The notes under the pieces: generated by a model
The model's input: the letters and a program-made list of their open reading frames with translations, nothing else
Told to the model about the DNA's origin: nothing
The model's database searches: none
NCBI GenBank assembly: GCA_905221605.1
Contig: CAJNDS010002342.1
Span: forward strand, 62,001 to 126,000
Length of the DNA stretch: 64,000 nt
Origin: Symbiodinium natans
Lineage: Eukaryota > Sar > Dinophyceae > Suessiales > Symbiodiniaceae
Reading direction: 5' to 3'
Translations under genes and position numbers: made by a program
Shown here: in pieces, positions 52,148 through 62,549 of the stretch
Position numbering within the stretch: the first letter of the stretch is position 1
How the letters are laid out: each line of letters begins with the position of its first letter

Positions 52148-52760
52148 CTAGGGTTTCAGGTTCAGGTTCTGCTTTTGGTGCTCGGGGCCTTCAGGAGTTT
52201 CAGGGCTCAGGGGTTTAGGGGCTTGGTGATTTTTGGGATTTAGGGTTTCGAACTGAGGGCTCAGGTTCGTGTCGGGGGCCTTGAGGTTTGCAGATTTAGG
52301 GGGAGGTTCCGGAAGCCCAACCCGCGCATCTTCTCTCAAAGTTTTTACTTGCGAGAGGGGTCGTTTATCCCAGGTCCGTGGGACATTTGTCAGATTTTCT
52401 CCGTTATGGGGCCAAAGGGTCATCATTGGCATCCTGAACCCGAAGCAGGATATCCACGCACCGCTGGTTGGTGTATGTGTGTGTGTGTGTGTCTGTAGCG
52501 TTTTAGCTGCTTGAAGGGGCCTTGGGGCGCGCGTGTCACCCAAGGGGATGCACCATTTGGGGTTGAGGGCTTGGGGTGCACTCGCAGCCTTCTGAAGAGT
52601 CTGTGCACACCTCCGACAGTATCGTGGACATGTATGGCTTTGCAACCAGCATCAGAAGCTGCTGATGTCGCATGTTTTTTTTGTGCACGGGTGTACCTCT
52701 TCTTCGCACCCTTATTTGTTACGACCCCCATGTCCTTAAACCTTAAACCATAACGGAGCC
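52148..52760. other. Unique DNA, no supported exon
   Basis: A short TG microsatellite lies at about 52475-52492. ORFs on both strands of up to 165 codons, the longest on the minus strand and partly repeat-derived. Confidence 0.3.
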
Positions 52761-52887
52761 TGAACCCTAAACCCTAAACCCTGAACCCTAAACCCTAAAC
52801 CTTAAAACCTAAGCCCTAAGCCCTAAGCCCTAAACCCTAAACCCGAATTTGGGTGTCAGTGGGGGCTTTGCAACGCGCAGTTTTCAG

Positions 52888-52941
52888 GCGGAGCTAGACA
52901 TGGCGCGGCACCATGGGGACAGCCAGGCAGCGGAAGCCAGG
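52888..52941 (+). CDS. Coiled-coil micro-exon with a telomere-unit donor
   Basis: 54 bp after gcagttttcag: AELDMARHHGDSQAAEAR, phase 0. The next bases are GTTTAGGG repeated, so the array itself would be the 5' splice site. Confidence 0.58.
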
Positions 52942-53223
52942 GTTTAGGGTTTAGGGTTTCGGGTTTAGGGTTTAGGGTTTAGGGTTTAGGGTCTCAGAGC
53001 TTATTTTGAGGGTTTAGGGCCTGGGTTTGGGGTTCTGATGCACGAGCCTAGATACTTGCCAACCTTCTCCTCTTACAACGCCTACTCAGCTGTCAGAATA
53101 CAACAGGCCTCCAGAGGAGTACGGCCAAGGTTGTGGTGGTTGATATTGGGTTCTTGTGACCTTGTTTACACACAGACTTGGCTAGGTACGTGCATGCCTG
53201 AGCAAAATGGGGCGTTCCGAAAA

Positions 53224-53291
53224 TGGCGGTACCCTTTTTGGGGGTTCCTATAACAAGGATTATAGTATACTTGGGGGAATATTGGGGGGTA
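53224..53291 (+). mobile_element. Partial family B repeat
   Basis: ggcggtaccctttttggggg and the following ccta...tatacttggggg match the 59.98-kb copy orientation. Shortened. Confidence 0.45.
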
Positions 53292-53599
53292 CTCCTCTTG
53301 AGGGCTTCATGGTTCTAGCTTTGAAGAGGCTCCAATTGTAAGCCTTGGGTTCGATATGCTTGACATCAGTTTCAATCGCTTTTCTTGTGTTTGTGTGTGT
53401 TGTGTGTTGAAAAGGGCTTTTGGGGGCACCAAAACAACCCTGAAAAAGGTACCTCGAAGCCATTCTCAGCATATTTCTCGGGTTCGGGGTGACTACAACA
53501 TGATGCCCCCAGGCACTGTCTCCAACCTCGGATGGAGCGCAGGCGCTGGGACAGAAGGGTGCAGATGAGTAGGGTCTGGGGTTGGGGACTCCAGGACCT

Positions 53600-54025
53600 C
53601 TTGACCCTAAGCCCTAAACCCTAAACGGCCCTAAACCCTAAACTGCCCTAAACCCTAAACGGCCGTAAACCCTAAACCCCAAACCCCAAACCCCAAACCC
53701 CAAACCCTAAACCCCAAACCCTAAACCCTAAACCCTAAACCCTAAACCCTAAACCCCAAATCCCAGCGGGGGCTGTCGGAGCCTCTGGGATGCTCGGGAA
53801 CTCTTGAGAGGGGGCCTGTGTGGAACCCGAAACGCCAAAAGGCACCGAAACCCATGCGGTGTGGTCCCGAACCCTGTTTAGGGTTTAGGGTTTAGGGTTT
53901 AGGGTTTAGGGTTTAGGGCGTAGGGTTTAGGGTTAGGGTTTAGGGTTTAGGGTTGAAGGGTTTAGGGTTTGGGGTTAAGGGTTAAGGGTTTAGGGCTTAG
54001 AGTTTGGGGTTTAGGGTTAGGGTGA
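53600..54025 (+). repeat. C-strand array, 110-bp island, G-strand array
   Basis: CCCTAAA/CCCCAAA (53600-53765) and TTTAGGG (53878-54025) face each other across a small island that has no clear frame. A further G-strand patch lies at 54180-54265. Confidence 0.92.
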
Positions 54026-54071
54026 TCCCGAAACCCGACCCCCCCCCCCCCGCGCCTTGGTTGGCCACCAG

Positions 54072-54119
54072 GACCCCGAGGTGGTCAAGCAGAAGATGCA
54101 GATGCACACCGCTCAGGAG
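54072..54119 (+). CDS. Coiled-coil micro-exon, phase 0
   Basis: 48 bp between ccaccag and gtgctt: DPEVVKQKMQMHTAQE. Confidence 0.58.
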
Positions 54120-54352
54120 GTGCTTGGCTTTCGTTTCTTTTGTCTTGTCTTTTTGTTGGGGGAGGAGGGGGGGTGGGGCTTAGTGTTTCGGGTTTAGGGT
54201 TTGGGGTTTAGGGTTTAGGGTTTAGTGTTTCGGGTTTAGGGTTTGGGGTTTAGGGTTTAGGGGAGGAGGGGGGAGTTGCGCTTCCTTCCCTTGCTGGTTC
54301 AGGCTGCTGTGCGTGGTGGGAGACCTCGACTCCCAATCCTCAGCCCGTGCAG

Positions 54353-54413
54353 GCGACGCGCATCGACCATCTGGAGAGGGAGCTCCGCTCCTCTCGAGAG
54401 GCCGGGGAGCGGC
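54353..54413 (+). CDS. Coiled-coil micro-exon
   Basis: After cccgtgcag: ATRIDHLERELRSSREAGER. No clear GT donor follows; a GC or GA donor is possible. The LRSSR word reappears in the exon at 55319. Confidence 0.52.
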
Positions 54414-54607
54414 ACGCTTTCACATTTCCATTCAAGAGCCCAGGGCTTCGGTTTTCAGGAGCCATGAGGGGGTTCAAAGGCATGTCGCTACTCTCACAAG
54501 GCAACCCCGGTATGCCTCGGTCACCATACTGCCGCCCAGCAGCTAAACCCGAAACCTAAACCCCAAACCCCAAACCAAAGCCCACACCCAAGCGCCGGTC
54601 TTCTCAG

Positions 54608-54649
54608 GAGCTGAAGGAGGAGCGGGGGCTGTTCGCGAAGCAGGCGGAT
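54608..54649 (+). CDS. Coiled-coil micro-exon with GC donor
   Basis: 42 bp after cttctcag: ELKEERGLFAKQAD, then gcttgc. The GGATGCTTGC boundary is kept at 55900, supporting a GC donor there. Confidence 0.52.
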
Positions 54650-57129
54650 GCTTGCGTTGTTTTTGGACGTTTAGGGGTTTAGGGAGCCGAAACAGTGAAG
54701 CCCCACTGCTTAATCAACCGCTCGAGGTTGAAGTGGTTCTTCGGATTCAGGGTTCAGGGTCCCCCAGACCCGTCGCAGCGGAATCATTAAACGAGGAAGG
54801 TTCCTACCCCTTTGTAAACTCTTGTCACCGGTCCTCTTTGGCGTCCCAGACAGGCGCCTGCACTTCCCCCCGTTTCCCCTTTGGGATCCTTGCCTCGAAG
54901 GCGGTCCTCGTTGGGGACTTGCAGGAGAAGCTCCGGAAGTCCGAGGAGGCTCAGATGATCTCGGTTTTTATCATAGGGTTGGGCACCTTGGGTTACATAC
55001 CCCCTTGACCCCTTTCCTTAAGGACACTCTAATCTTTCCGTAATTTTTCCATTCTGGACATTCGGTTCTTGGGTTTGGGGTGTAGGTGTCTGGACTTCTT
55101 GGGTTTGAGGGAAGCTCATGGGATGCTTTGTAGCACAGTTCTAGGCTTCAGTGCCCTATGGAGGCCTACAGCCCTGGACCCTGCACAAAATTGTAAGCCC
55201 AAAGCCAAAGCCACATGCGTGCGAACAAGAGTGTCCCGTGTGCTTCGGACGCCCCAACACAAAGCCTCGAACCTATCCCCAACCTCCTTCCCGGCCCCAT
55301 CCATCCTCCCCATCAGAGGAGCTGCGGTCCTCCCGCAAGCAGGCGCATGGGCCATGGGGCTTGCAATCAAGTGGGAGCGTCAACCTTGTGCCCCAAAGAC
55401 GCCTAAAGCCTCACGGTCTGCTAGGATATTGGGTAGCCGTGCCGTTGTCATTGTTGATTCCTTTGCCTACTGAATGCGAGATCCCGAAACCCTGACTGAC
55501 CCGATAGCAGAAAGCCCGACAAACCCCAACAGCTCAAAAAGTACTGAGCCCTGAGCACTGTTTGGCACTGTGCCACTTCCCTGTGCGGTCTGTGCAGTCC
55601 TCCCTTCATGGCAGTGCTGTGCGCCTGTGCACTGCATGACATGTACGAACGCGGCACACCCGCGGGTTGCTGGAATGTCGCCGAACTCTCCCACTCTGCC
55701 CTCATAGATGGTCGACTGAGCGATGCGCAGTGGTATTCTTCTTGCTTGCGCATCTCATGTTCACTCAGATGGGGTTTAGGGATTCAGGGTAAAACCCTGA
55801 AGTTCTCAAGGTTTGACCGGTCTGGAATTTTGAAGAGCGGCACCTGATCCCTGAGTGAGTCTTGAGCAGGAAACAGAGCAGGGGGCCCCTGGATGCTTGC
55901 TTCGGAATCATGAAAAAAGAAGGTTCCTATGGCATCACCAACTTTTGTCACCGGTCCTCTTTGGCGTCGGCGTGAGAGCGCCCACACAGGCGCCTACACT
56001 TCCCTCCGTTTCCCCTTTTGGAGCCTTGCGCCTTGAAGGCGGTCCTCGTTGGGGACTTGCAGGAGAAGCTCCAAAAGTCCGAGGAGGCTCCGATGTTTTT
56101 TGGGGGCATCTGATCTCATCGCTCTTTCCATTCTGGACATCGGTTCTTGGGATCTGGGGCGGTTTAGGGCTTTGGCGTCTGGCACGAACCCCCCAAGCAC
56201 CAAGTTCCAGGCTTCAGGGCCCTATAGAGGCCTGCAGCCCTCGACCCTGCGCAACCTTGTTAGCCCTGAGCCCAAGCTAGATGCCAGCACAGCCGACCTC
56301 TGCTTGGGGGAAATTTGCAGCATCTAGTTGCCACTGCTCAGATGTTCGAACAAGAGTGTCCCGTGTGCTTCGGACGCCCTGACCCCGAAAAGCCCTCGAA
56401 CCTCCCCTCCCCCCCCCCTCTTCCCCATCCATCGTCTCCATCAGAGGAGCTGCGGTCCTCCCGCAAGCAGGCGCATGGGCCATGGGGCTTGCAACCAAGT
56501 GGGAGCATCAACCCTATGCCCTAAACCCTGGCAGTCGTCGGTCTGCTGGGTAGCCATGCTGTCGGCACTGTGACTCCGTTGCCTCAGCAATGCGGCCCCG
56601 AAACTCTGACTGACCCGATAGCACAAAGCCCCAGAAACCCAAAAGCTTCAAGCGCACTGAGCCCTGAACACTGTTTGGCACCTTTGCCAGGTCCCTGCGT
56701 CTCTGTGCAGTCCTCCACTTCATGGTAGTGGTGTGCACCTGCGCACTGCATGGCATGCACGAGCGCGGCACACCGCGGGTTCGCGCTCATGTATGCAGAC
56801 ATTTCGAAACAGCGTCAAAATGTCCCCAAATTCTCCTACTCCGTCCTCATAGATGGTCGACTGAGCGATGCGCAGTGGCATTCTTGTTGCTTGCGCATCT
56901 CATGTTCACTCAGACGCCGTCTGCCATATGAGGCCCTAAACCCTTTTCGGGGTTCGGGCTTTGGGTTTGGGGGCAACAAAAAACGCTAAGCCCAAAAATT
57001 GGGGTTGGGGCGTCGGGTTTGGGGCAAAACCCCCAAAAAACTCCAAACTTCTTGGGGGGGGGTAAACCCCCCCCTGAAGTTCTCAAGCTTTGACCCGGCC
57101 TGTCGCCTCGAAGAGCGGGCGCCTCATTA

Positions 57130-57345
57130 CCCTAAACCCTAAACCCTAAACCCTAAACCCTAAACCCTAAACCCTAAACCCTAAACCCTAAACCCTAAAC
57201 CCTAAACCCTAAACCCTAAACCCTAAACCCTAAACCCTAAACCCTAAACCCTAAACCCTAAACCCTAAACCCTAAACCCTAAACCCTAAACCCTAAACCC
57301 TAAACCCTAAACCCTAAACCCTAAACCCTAAACCCTAAACCCTAA
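57130..57345 (+). repeat. Near-perfect CCCTAAA array present in one cassette unit only
   Basis: About 31 uniform units. The equivalent place in unit one (about 55847-55860) has no array. The uniformity suggests it is young. Confidence 0.95.
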
Positions 57346-57414
57346 ACCGAGCCTGCCTTGCGCAGGAAGCGGAGAAGGGGCCCCCGGATTCTTGCTTTGG
57401 GTTCTCGGTTTTAG

Positions 57415-57640
57415 TGTTTAGTTTGGTTTGTTTTTTTGGTTTTTAGTTTGTTTTTTGTTGTTTATAGTTTGGTTTGGTTTTAAGTTTGGTTTTTCGTGTG
57501 GTTTGTTTTTTTTGGTTTGGTTTGGTTTTTGTTTGGTTTTGGTTTAGCTTTTAGTTTGGTTTTGGTTTGGTTTTTAGTTTGGTTTTGGTTCGGTTTTCAG
57601 TTTGGTTTTGGTTTTTGGTTTTTAGTTGGGTTTGGGAATG
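57415..57640 (+). repeat. TTTGGTTTTAG-type G/T repeat
   Basis: Irregular ggtttttagtttggttttgg units. The Phe/Gly/Trp-rich ORF is a shadow. Confidence 0.85.
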
Positions 57641-57856
57641 TGGGTTTCTCCATCATTGTTCTTGAGCGTTCAGGGCTTGAGTGCTCGGGGGGGGGGGAGG
57701 CGGATGGAAATCTGGGGACAAACCCCAAGGTGGCATCGGCGGGGCTTTTTGGAGATTGAGTCGAAAGGGCTCAGGGCTTTTTTGGGTGGGGGGGGCTCGA
57801 GGGGTGCCAGTGAGTATCGAGCTGGCAAGGCCTCATTTCGACCCATTGGGGTTTCA

Positions 57857-57953
57857 AATATGGGGGTACCCCCTTGCTTGTTCTACCCCAAATGGAATAG
57901 AATCCCCTTAAAGGGATACCGGGATACCCCTATTTTCGGAAACCCCCATATAT
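57857..57953 (+). mobile_element. Family B repeat with intact 10-bp terminal inverted repeats
   Basis: Begins atatgggggt and ends acccccatat, perfect inverted ends. The inside has ccaaatggaatagaatcccc, the family core. Best-preserved copy. Confidence 0.68.
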
Positions 57954-58136
57954 CGGAGAGGGGTCGGAATAATTGCCAAAATTCTTTGTATAGTTATACC
58001 AGGATAACCCCAAAACCCTATTCTAATTATCCAGGCCCCTATATTACCTTACAAGTCTGACCTTCGATTTACGCCATCAGCCGTCAACCTCGGCCTAGTA
58101 AAAGTCTGTATTTGTTCTCTGTATGGCCAGTTCTCA

Positions 58137-58275
58137 ACCTAAACCCTAAACCCTAAACCCTAAACCCTAAACCCTAAACCCTAAACCCTAAACCCTAAAC
58201 CCTAAACCCTAGGCCCTAGGCCCTAGGCCCTAAACCCTAAACCCTAAACCCTAAACCCTAAACCCTAAACCCTAT
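58137..58275 (+). repeat. CCCTAAA array with CCCTAGG block
   Basis: Three CCCTAGG units near 58207-58230 inside perfect heptamers. Another family B fragment lies at 58384-58455. Confidence 0.93.
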
Positions 58276-58617
58276 ACCCGAAATACTAGGGGCCGGGTTA
58301 TGGTGGCAGCCAAGGGCCCTGAATGTAGAGAAGTGACCATCTTGTTGCCGGCTATTCTAACCCTACGTGGAGCTCCCCATGGATTGTCCCCCAATACAGG
58401 TACCCTGAATATACCCCAAAATAGGTAGGAACTCCCAAAAAAGTACACGCTAAATCCTGAACCCTGAACCCTGAACCCGACACCCGAAACCCTAAACCCT
58501 AAACCCTAAACCCTAAACCCTTAACCCCTATTCTCTATTCTCGGAATCCCCCGCCCCCCCATGAACCCCTAAGCAATCTTTGGAACCGCGTGAGAGTGAT
58601 CAAGGCTCCGAGGGCAG

Positions 58618-58646
58618 CAGCGGGACAAGCGCCAGTCCAAGCTCGG
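58618..58646 (+). CDS. Micro-exon candidate with telomere-unit donor
   Basis: After ggcag: QRDKRQSKL, followed by GTTTAGGG (58647). An overlapping frame from 58583 (EPRESDQGSEGSSGTSASPS) is also open. Confidence 0.35.
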
Positions 58647-58712
58647 GTTTAGGGTTTAGGGTTTAGGGTTTAGGGTTTAGGGTTTAAGGTTTAGGGTTTA
58701 GGGTTTAGGGTT
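58645..58712 (+). repeat. TTTAGGG array
   Basis: About nine units starting at the exon end. Confidence 0.94.
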
Positions 58713-59140
58713 GTAGGCTTCCCTTCTTCTCCGGATATTTTTCGGGGAGTTAGGGTTTGGTGTAGAGTATGGTGTCGTGGCTTCCTTGTGTAGCCCTTGA
58801 AGGTTTCTTCTTGTTTTTTTGCAATGGGCTTGTGGGTCCCCCCAGAAATCCTAAGCCCCCCACCACTTACGATAAAGGGGTATTCGAAAAACAAAGACCA
58901 CACGAACTATTTCGGTAGCTGTCTTTAGACAAGCAGAGAGGAGCAACCTGAGATCTTGAAACCGGGGGGAGTCCAAAACCGAAGCCCTAAATTAAGCTCT
59001 GACCTTATAAGCCCTGAAGCCCTGAGAGAACACAACGCTCAACATTGAAGCCCCATGCCTTAAAGCACCCTGAAACCCGAAAACCCTGGAGCCCGAAACT
59101 TAGGAGGCCTAGAGTCCATCAAGCCCCCAAACCTGAAAAC

Positions 59141-59241
59141 TCATATGGGGGTTTCCGAAATTCGGGGTACGCTTTTGGAAGGGATGGGTTCTATTCCACT
59201 TGGAGTATACACGGGGCGCCCCTACTTTGGGAGATACTCAT
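59141..59241 (+). mobile_element. Family B repeat, full length
   Basis: catatgggggtttccgaaat at the start, ggttctattccacttggagt in the middle and a catat word at the right end. Confidence 0.62.
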
Positions 59242-59348
59242 ATCTGTACTTGCGTGAAGCCATTCGCATGAAATTTTTTCGGATGCGTATCTATCGTCTA
59301 TCGGTATGTACAGACGCACATCGACGTGTATATGCCCATAATATATAC

Positions 59349-59363
<15 letters not shown>

Positions 59364-59430
<67 letters not shown>
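59364..59430 (+). repeat. GT microsatellite
   Basis: About 33 uninterrupted GT units after a short AT run. Cys-Val and His-Thr ORFs are shadows. Confidence 0.97.
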
Positions 59431-59436
<6 letters not shown>

Positions 59437-59579
59437 AGATCTTCGCAACGGTTATTTATATTCAGCCCAGCATGTTGTCTTACGGCATGATGCCGACGCA
59501 AAGCCCCTAAGCTCTCAACCCGAAACCCTCGACCCCCAAACCCACTAAGCCTTAACCCATCAACCCGAACGGCCAAAAC

Positions 59580-59687
59580 ATGGCCAAACGCCCCAAAGCA
59601 TGGCCCAAAGCCTCCTTTGTCAGGAAGCTGTCGTCTCAGGAGGTGCAGGCGGGTTTCCTCTCCCACAAGGGCCTACGGGGTGGGTGA
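59580..59687 (+). CDS. Basic ORF or first exon
   Basis: ATG 59580 opens MAKRPKAWPKASFVRKLSSQ then EVQAGFLSHKGLRG. It ends either at an in-frame TGA (59685) or, more likely, at the overlapping donor gtgagc (59684). Confidence 0.45.
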   Translation: MAKRPKAWPKASFVRKLSSQEVQAGFLSHKGLRGG

Positions 59688-59700
59688 GCTGATTCGAGTT

Positions 59701-59826
59701 GGTTCCCCTTTATACTAACAGTCCTTCATGTGGATTATAATGGGGTTTAGGCTTTAGGGTTGAGGATTGTAATAGGGGGTAGGATAATCCCTAATCAGGA
59801 GTGTTAGTATAGGGGGGAACATGCCA
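59701..59826. mobile_element. Foldback family A, copy with TTTAGGG inside
   Basis: Arms ggttcccctttatactaaca and gtgttagtataggggggaac; the loop contains ggggtttaggctttagggtt. Confidence 0.66.
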
Positions 59827-59983
59827 AGATTCGAGGCTTGCTGTCTGGAGTCGTCTGTTTTGACGTCTCCCGTGTGTGCCGCCGGGTCAACCTATCGCTG
59901 TGTATTTACAGGTACCCTTCACCCCATGGCGCAAGAAATTCATGGCGAAGACGCCCATCTGAACCGGATAGGCCCTCTAAGCT

Positions 59984-60070
59984 ATCTGGGGGTTCCGATT
60001 TTAGGGCTGCCCTTTGTTTTGGGGGTCCCTTTAAGGGGATTCTATTCTATTTGGTGTATAGAAGGTCCAA
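59984..60070 (+). mobile_element. Family B repeat
   Basis: ctgggggttccgattttagg and ggggattctattctatttgg. The 121-codon ORF covering it is largely repeat-derived. Confidence 0.58.
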
Positions 60071-60189
60071 TAGGCTCTGTCAGACAGCACAATGTGGAGC
60101 CTCTGACTCTCATACGACTCCTGACTCCGCGAGGCAAACCCAGCTTCGTGGGTATAACTATAAAGCACCTAAACCCTAAGCCCTAACCC

Positions 60190-60300
60190 CTTAACCCTAA
60201 GCCCGAAACCCTAAACCCTAAACCCTAAACCCTAAACCCTAAACCCTAAACCCTAAACCCTAAACCCTAAACCCTAAACCCTAAACCCTTAGGCCCTAAG
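60190..60300 (+). repeat. CCCTAAA array
   Basis: About 13 perfect units upstream of the exon at 60331. Confidence 0.95.
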
Positions 60301-60330
60301 CCCATGATAGAAAAATCTCTGTCGCAACAG

Positions 60331-60393
60331 GCCATGCGGGCGCACCTGCAGTCGTTGCAGCGGCGCAGTCACGCCGAGGCCGGCGGCTGCTGC
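60331..60393 (+). CDS. Coiled-coil-like micro-exon, phase 0
   Basis: 63 bp between cgcaacag and gttatt: AMRAHLQSLQRRSHAEAGGC C. A TTTAGGG array follows within 35 bp. Confidence 0.57.
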
Positions 60394-60489
60394 GTTATTT
60401 CAGTTCAGGGGTCTTCGGGGTGTAGGGTTTAGGGTTTAGGGTTTAGGGTTAGGGGTTTGGGGGTTTAAGGGTTTAGGGTTCAGGGGTCT

Positions 60490-61500
60490 GAGGGGTTGTG
60501 GGGGCCTAAGGCCCGATACAGCCCGAACTTCTGGCGGTGGATCGTGAGTCGAAGCCCCAAGCCCTGAGCCCCAACCTTAAACCCTAAACCCCAACCCCCA
60601 ATATCTGTGAATTTGAGTCCCAAACCCTAAACCCTAAACCCTAAACCCTAAACCCTAAACCCTAAACTCCAAACCCTAAACCCTAAAACACTTCGGGGCT
60701 TCGATCTGATAAGGCCCCGGTGGATTCTGAGGTCCACCGCTTCAAGGCTTTACGGTCGCAGGCTGCAGGTTCTATTTTTCCGGTTCGAGGTGATTATGAT
60801 TAGGGCTTTGGGGTTTCAGGGTTTCAGGGTTTAGGGTTTGGGGTTGAGGGTTTCGGGGGCGGGGGGGGGGGGGGGGTTGTTGGTTGGGGCGGGGGGGGGG
60901 GGGGGGGGGGGTTGTTGATGGTTTGTGGGTGGTTTGTTTCTTGCGGCCGCGTGGGCATCGTGATGGGTCGATAAGGAGCTCAGACAGGATGGTTGACATG
61001 CCTAAGCCAGGCCGAAGCATTCCGGCTCTGGAAGATTCAGGGCTATGAGGGCTTTCAGGGCCTAAACCCTAAACCCTAAACCCCAAACCCTAAAACCCTA
61101 AGCCCTAAACCCTAAATCCTAAACCCTAAACCCTAAACCCGGCCCTCATCTCCACATTTGCAACAATCTTGGTGCGGAGCAGGGTTCGTTGTGCAGTCGG
61201 CTTGCTCTCATCCTGTACACTGCATTCCCTACGGTTGGGGTTTAGGGTTTAGGGCTTAGGGTTTTAGGGTTTAGGGTTTAGGGTTTAGGGTTTAGGGTTT
61301 AGGGTTCAGGGTTTAGGTGCAGGGTTTAGGGAACTTAGCATGCTCCCCCTTGTGGCAACAGTAACTGGCATTACATTTAGGTTTTGATACGTCATCTCTG
61401 GTGACAACTGCTGCTAGAAGGCGAGCAGCCCGGCCCAACCCATACACCCTAGACCCCGTCAACCTCAACCCAAGACCCTAAACCAATCCAAGATAAAACT
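60490..61500. other. Arrays and poly-G runs, no supported exon
   Basis: CCCTAAA at 60620-60690 and 61060-61140, TTTAGGG at 61235-61330, G runs at about 60860-60880 and 60890-60910. The Pro-rich minus ORF is a shadow. Confidence 0.6.
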
Positions 61501-61640
61501 AAACCCTAAACCCTAAACCCTAAACCCTAAACCCTAAACCCTAAACCCTAAACCCTAAACCCTAAACCCTAAACCCTAAACCCTAAACCCTAAACCCTAA
61601 ACCCTAAACCCTAAACCCTAAACCCTAAACCCTAAACCTT
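61500..61640 (+). repeat. CCCTAAA array, near perfect
   Basis: About 20 units. Confidence 0.95.
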
Positions 61641-61769
61641 CAACTCAATCTTCGACCCTCAACCCTCAACCCTCATCAACCTTCAACCCTAAACCCTATG
61701 CCTGAAGCCCTGAAGCCCTAAAGCCCCAAAGCCCTGAAGCCCTGAAGCCCTAAAGCCAAAAACCCCCTG

Positions 61770-61856
61770 GTCCACGATGCCTTGTCCGCCCAGGGGCCTC
61801 CCAGCGAGGGCTTGGAAAAGCAGTTCAAGGCGCTTTGGAGGGTTGTGGGCTCCTAA
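61770..61856 (+). CDS. Terminal exon, unknown protein
   Basis: Frame VHDALSAQGPPSEGLEKQFK then ALWRVVGS. TAA 61854-61856 forms where the CCCTAAG array begins. Helical end, compatible with the coiled-coil exons upstream. Confidence 0.48.
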   Translation, partial: VHDALSAQGPPSEGLEKQFKALWRVVGS

Positions 61857-62110
61857 GCCCTAAGCCCTAAGCCCTAAGCCCTAAGCCCTAAGCCCTAAGC
61901 CCTAAGCCCTAAGCCTTAAGCCCTAAGCCCTAAGCCCTAAGCCCTAAGCCCTAAGCCCTAAGCCCTAGGCCCTAGGCCAAAAGCCCTAAGCCCTAAGCCC
62001 TAAGCCCTCAGCCCTAAGCCCTAAGCCCTAAGCCCTAAGCCCGAAGCCCTAAGCCCTAAGCCCTAAGCCCTAAACCCTAAACCCGAAACCCGAAACCCGA
62101 ACCCGAAACC
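61855..62110 (+). repeat. CCCTAAG variant array
   Basis: About 30 CCCTAAG units with a few CCCTAGG, reverting to CCCTAAA and CCCGAAA at the right end. Confidence 0.95.
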
Positions 62111-62398
62111 ACCCTCAATCCTCCTTGCGTCCCGCCTCGGTGGGCAAAGGGCACAGATACGGCAACAAGGGAGTTTAGGTTTAGGGATTAGGGATGCTGG
62201 GTTCCAGGGAGGTTGTAAACCAAAAAGGGTTTAAGGGTTTAGGGGTTCAGGGTTTAGGGTTTCCCAGGTTACTTCGGGTGTAGAGGATCTTTAGCGTGAA
62301 AGCAGAGACAAGCCCCCTGAACCTTATGTCGGAAACCCTCGGGCCTCAAGAGCCCCAAACCCTATGCCTGACCCTAAACCCTAAACCCGAACACTTAT

Positions 62399-62530
62399 AC
62401 CGCCTTCATACCCCACCCCCCCCCGTATTCCCCCCTTATACCCCTTGGTCTAGCCCCTTATACCTCCCTTATACCCCCCCTTATACCCCCCTTATACCCC
62501 CCTGAAACCCCCATTATACCCCCCTTATGC
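62399..62530 (+). repeat. TATACCCCCCT minisatellite
   Basis: About ten loosely spaced ccccccttata units ending just before the acceptor of the next exon, where they form a pyrimidine-rich tract. Confidence 0.85.
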
Positions 62531-62549
62531 CCCCTGATACCCCCTGCAG

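Larger units (their letters stand above)
54608..57400 (+). repeat. Tandem exon cassette, two units and the start of a third
   Basis: Unit one 54608-55869, unit two 55870-57365, unit three begins at 57366. Matching landmarks: cag+exon+GGATGCTTGC (54608, 55870, 57366); gacttgcaggagaagctcc (54916 and 56058); aagagtgtcccgtgtgcttc (55227 and 56352); agaggagctgcggtcctccc (55315 and 56443); ctcatagatggtcgactgag (about 55702 and 56847); ctgaagttctcaag (55796 and 57074). Exons repeat with it: EKLRKSEEAQ (54925) and EKLQKSEEAP; ELRSSRKQAH (55319) and its copy near 56447. Confidence 0.88.

Noticed and set aside
57496-57759. Phe/Trp/Gly-rich membrane-like ORF
   Set aside because: Generated by the GGTTTTAG-type repeat.
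59191-59666. His-Thr and Cys-Val ORFs
   Set aside because: GT microsatellite shadows on both strands.
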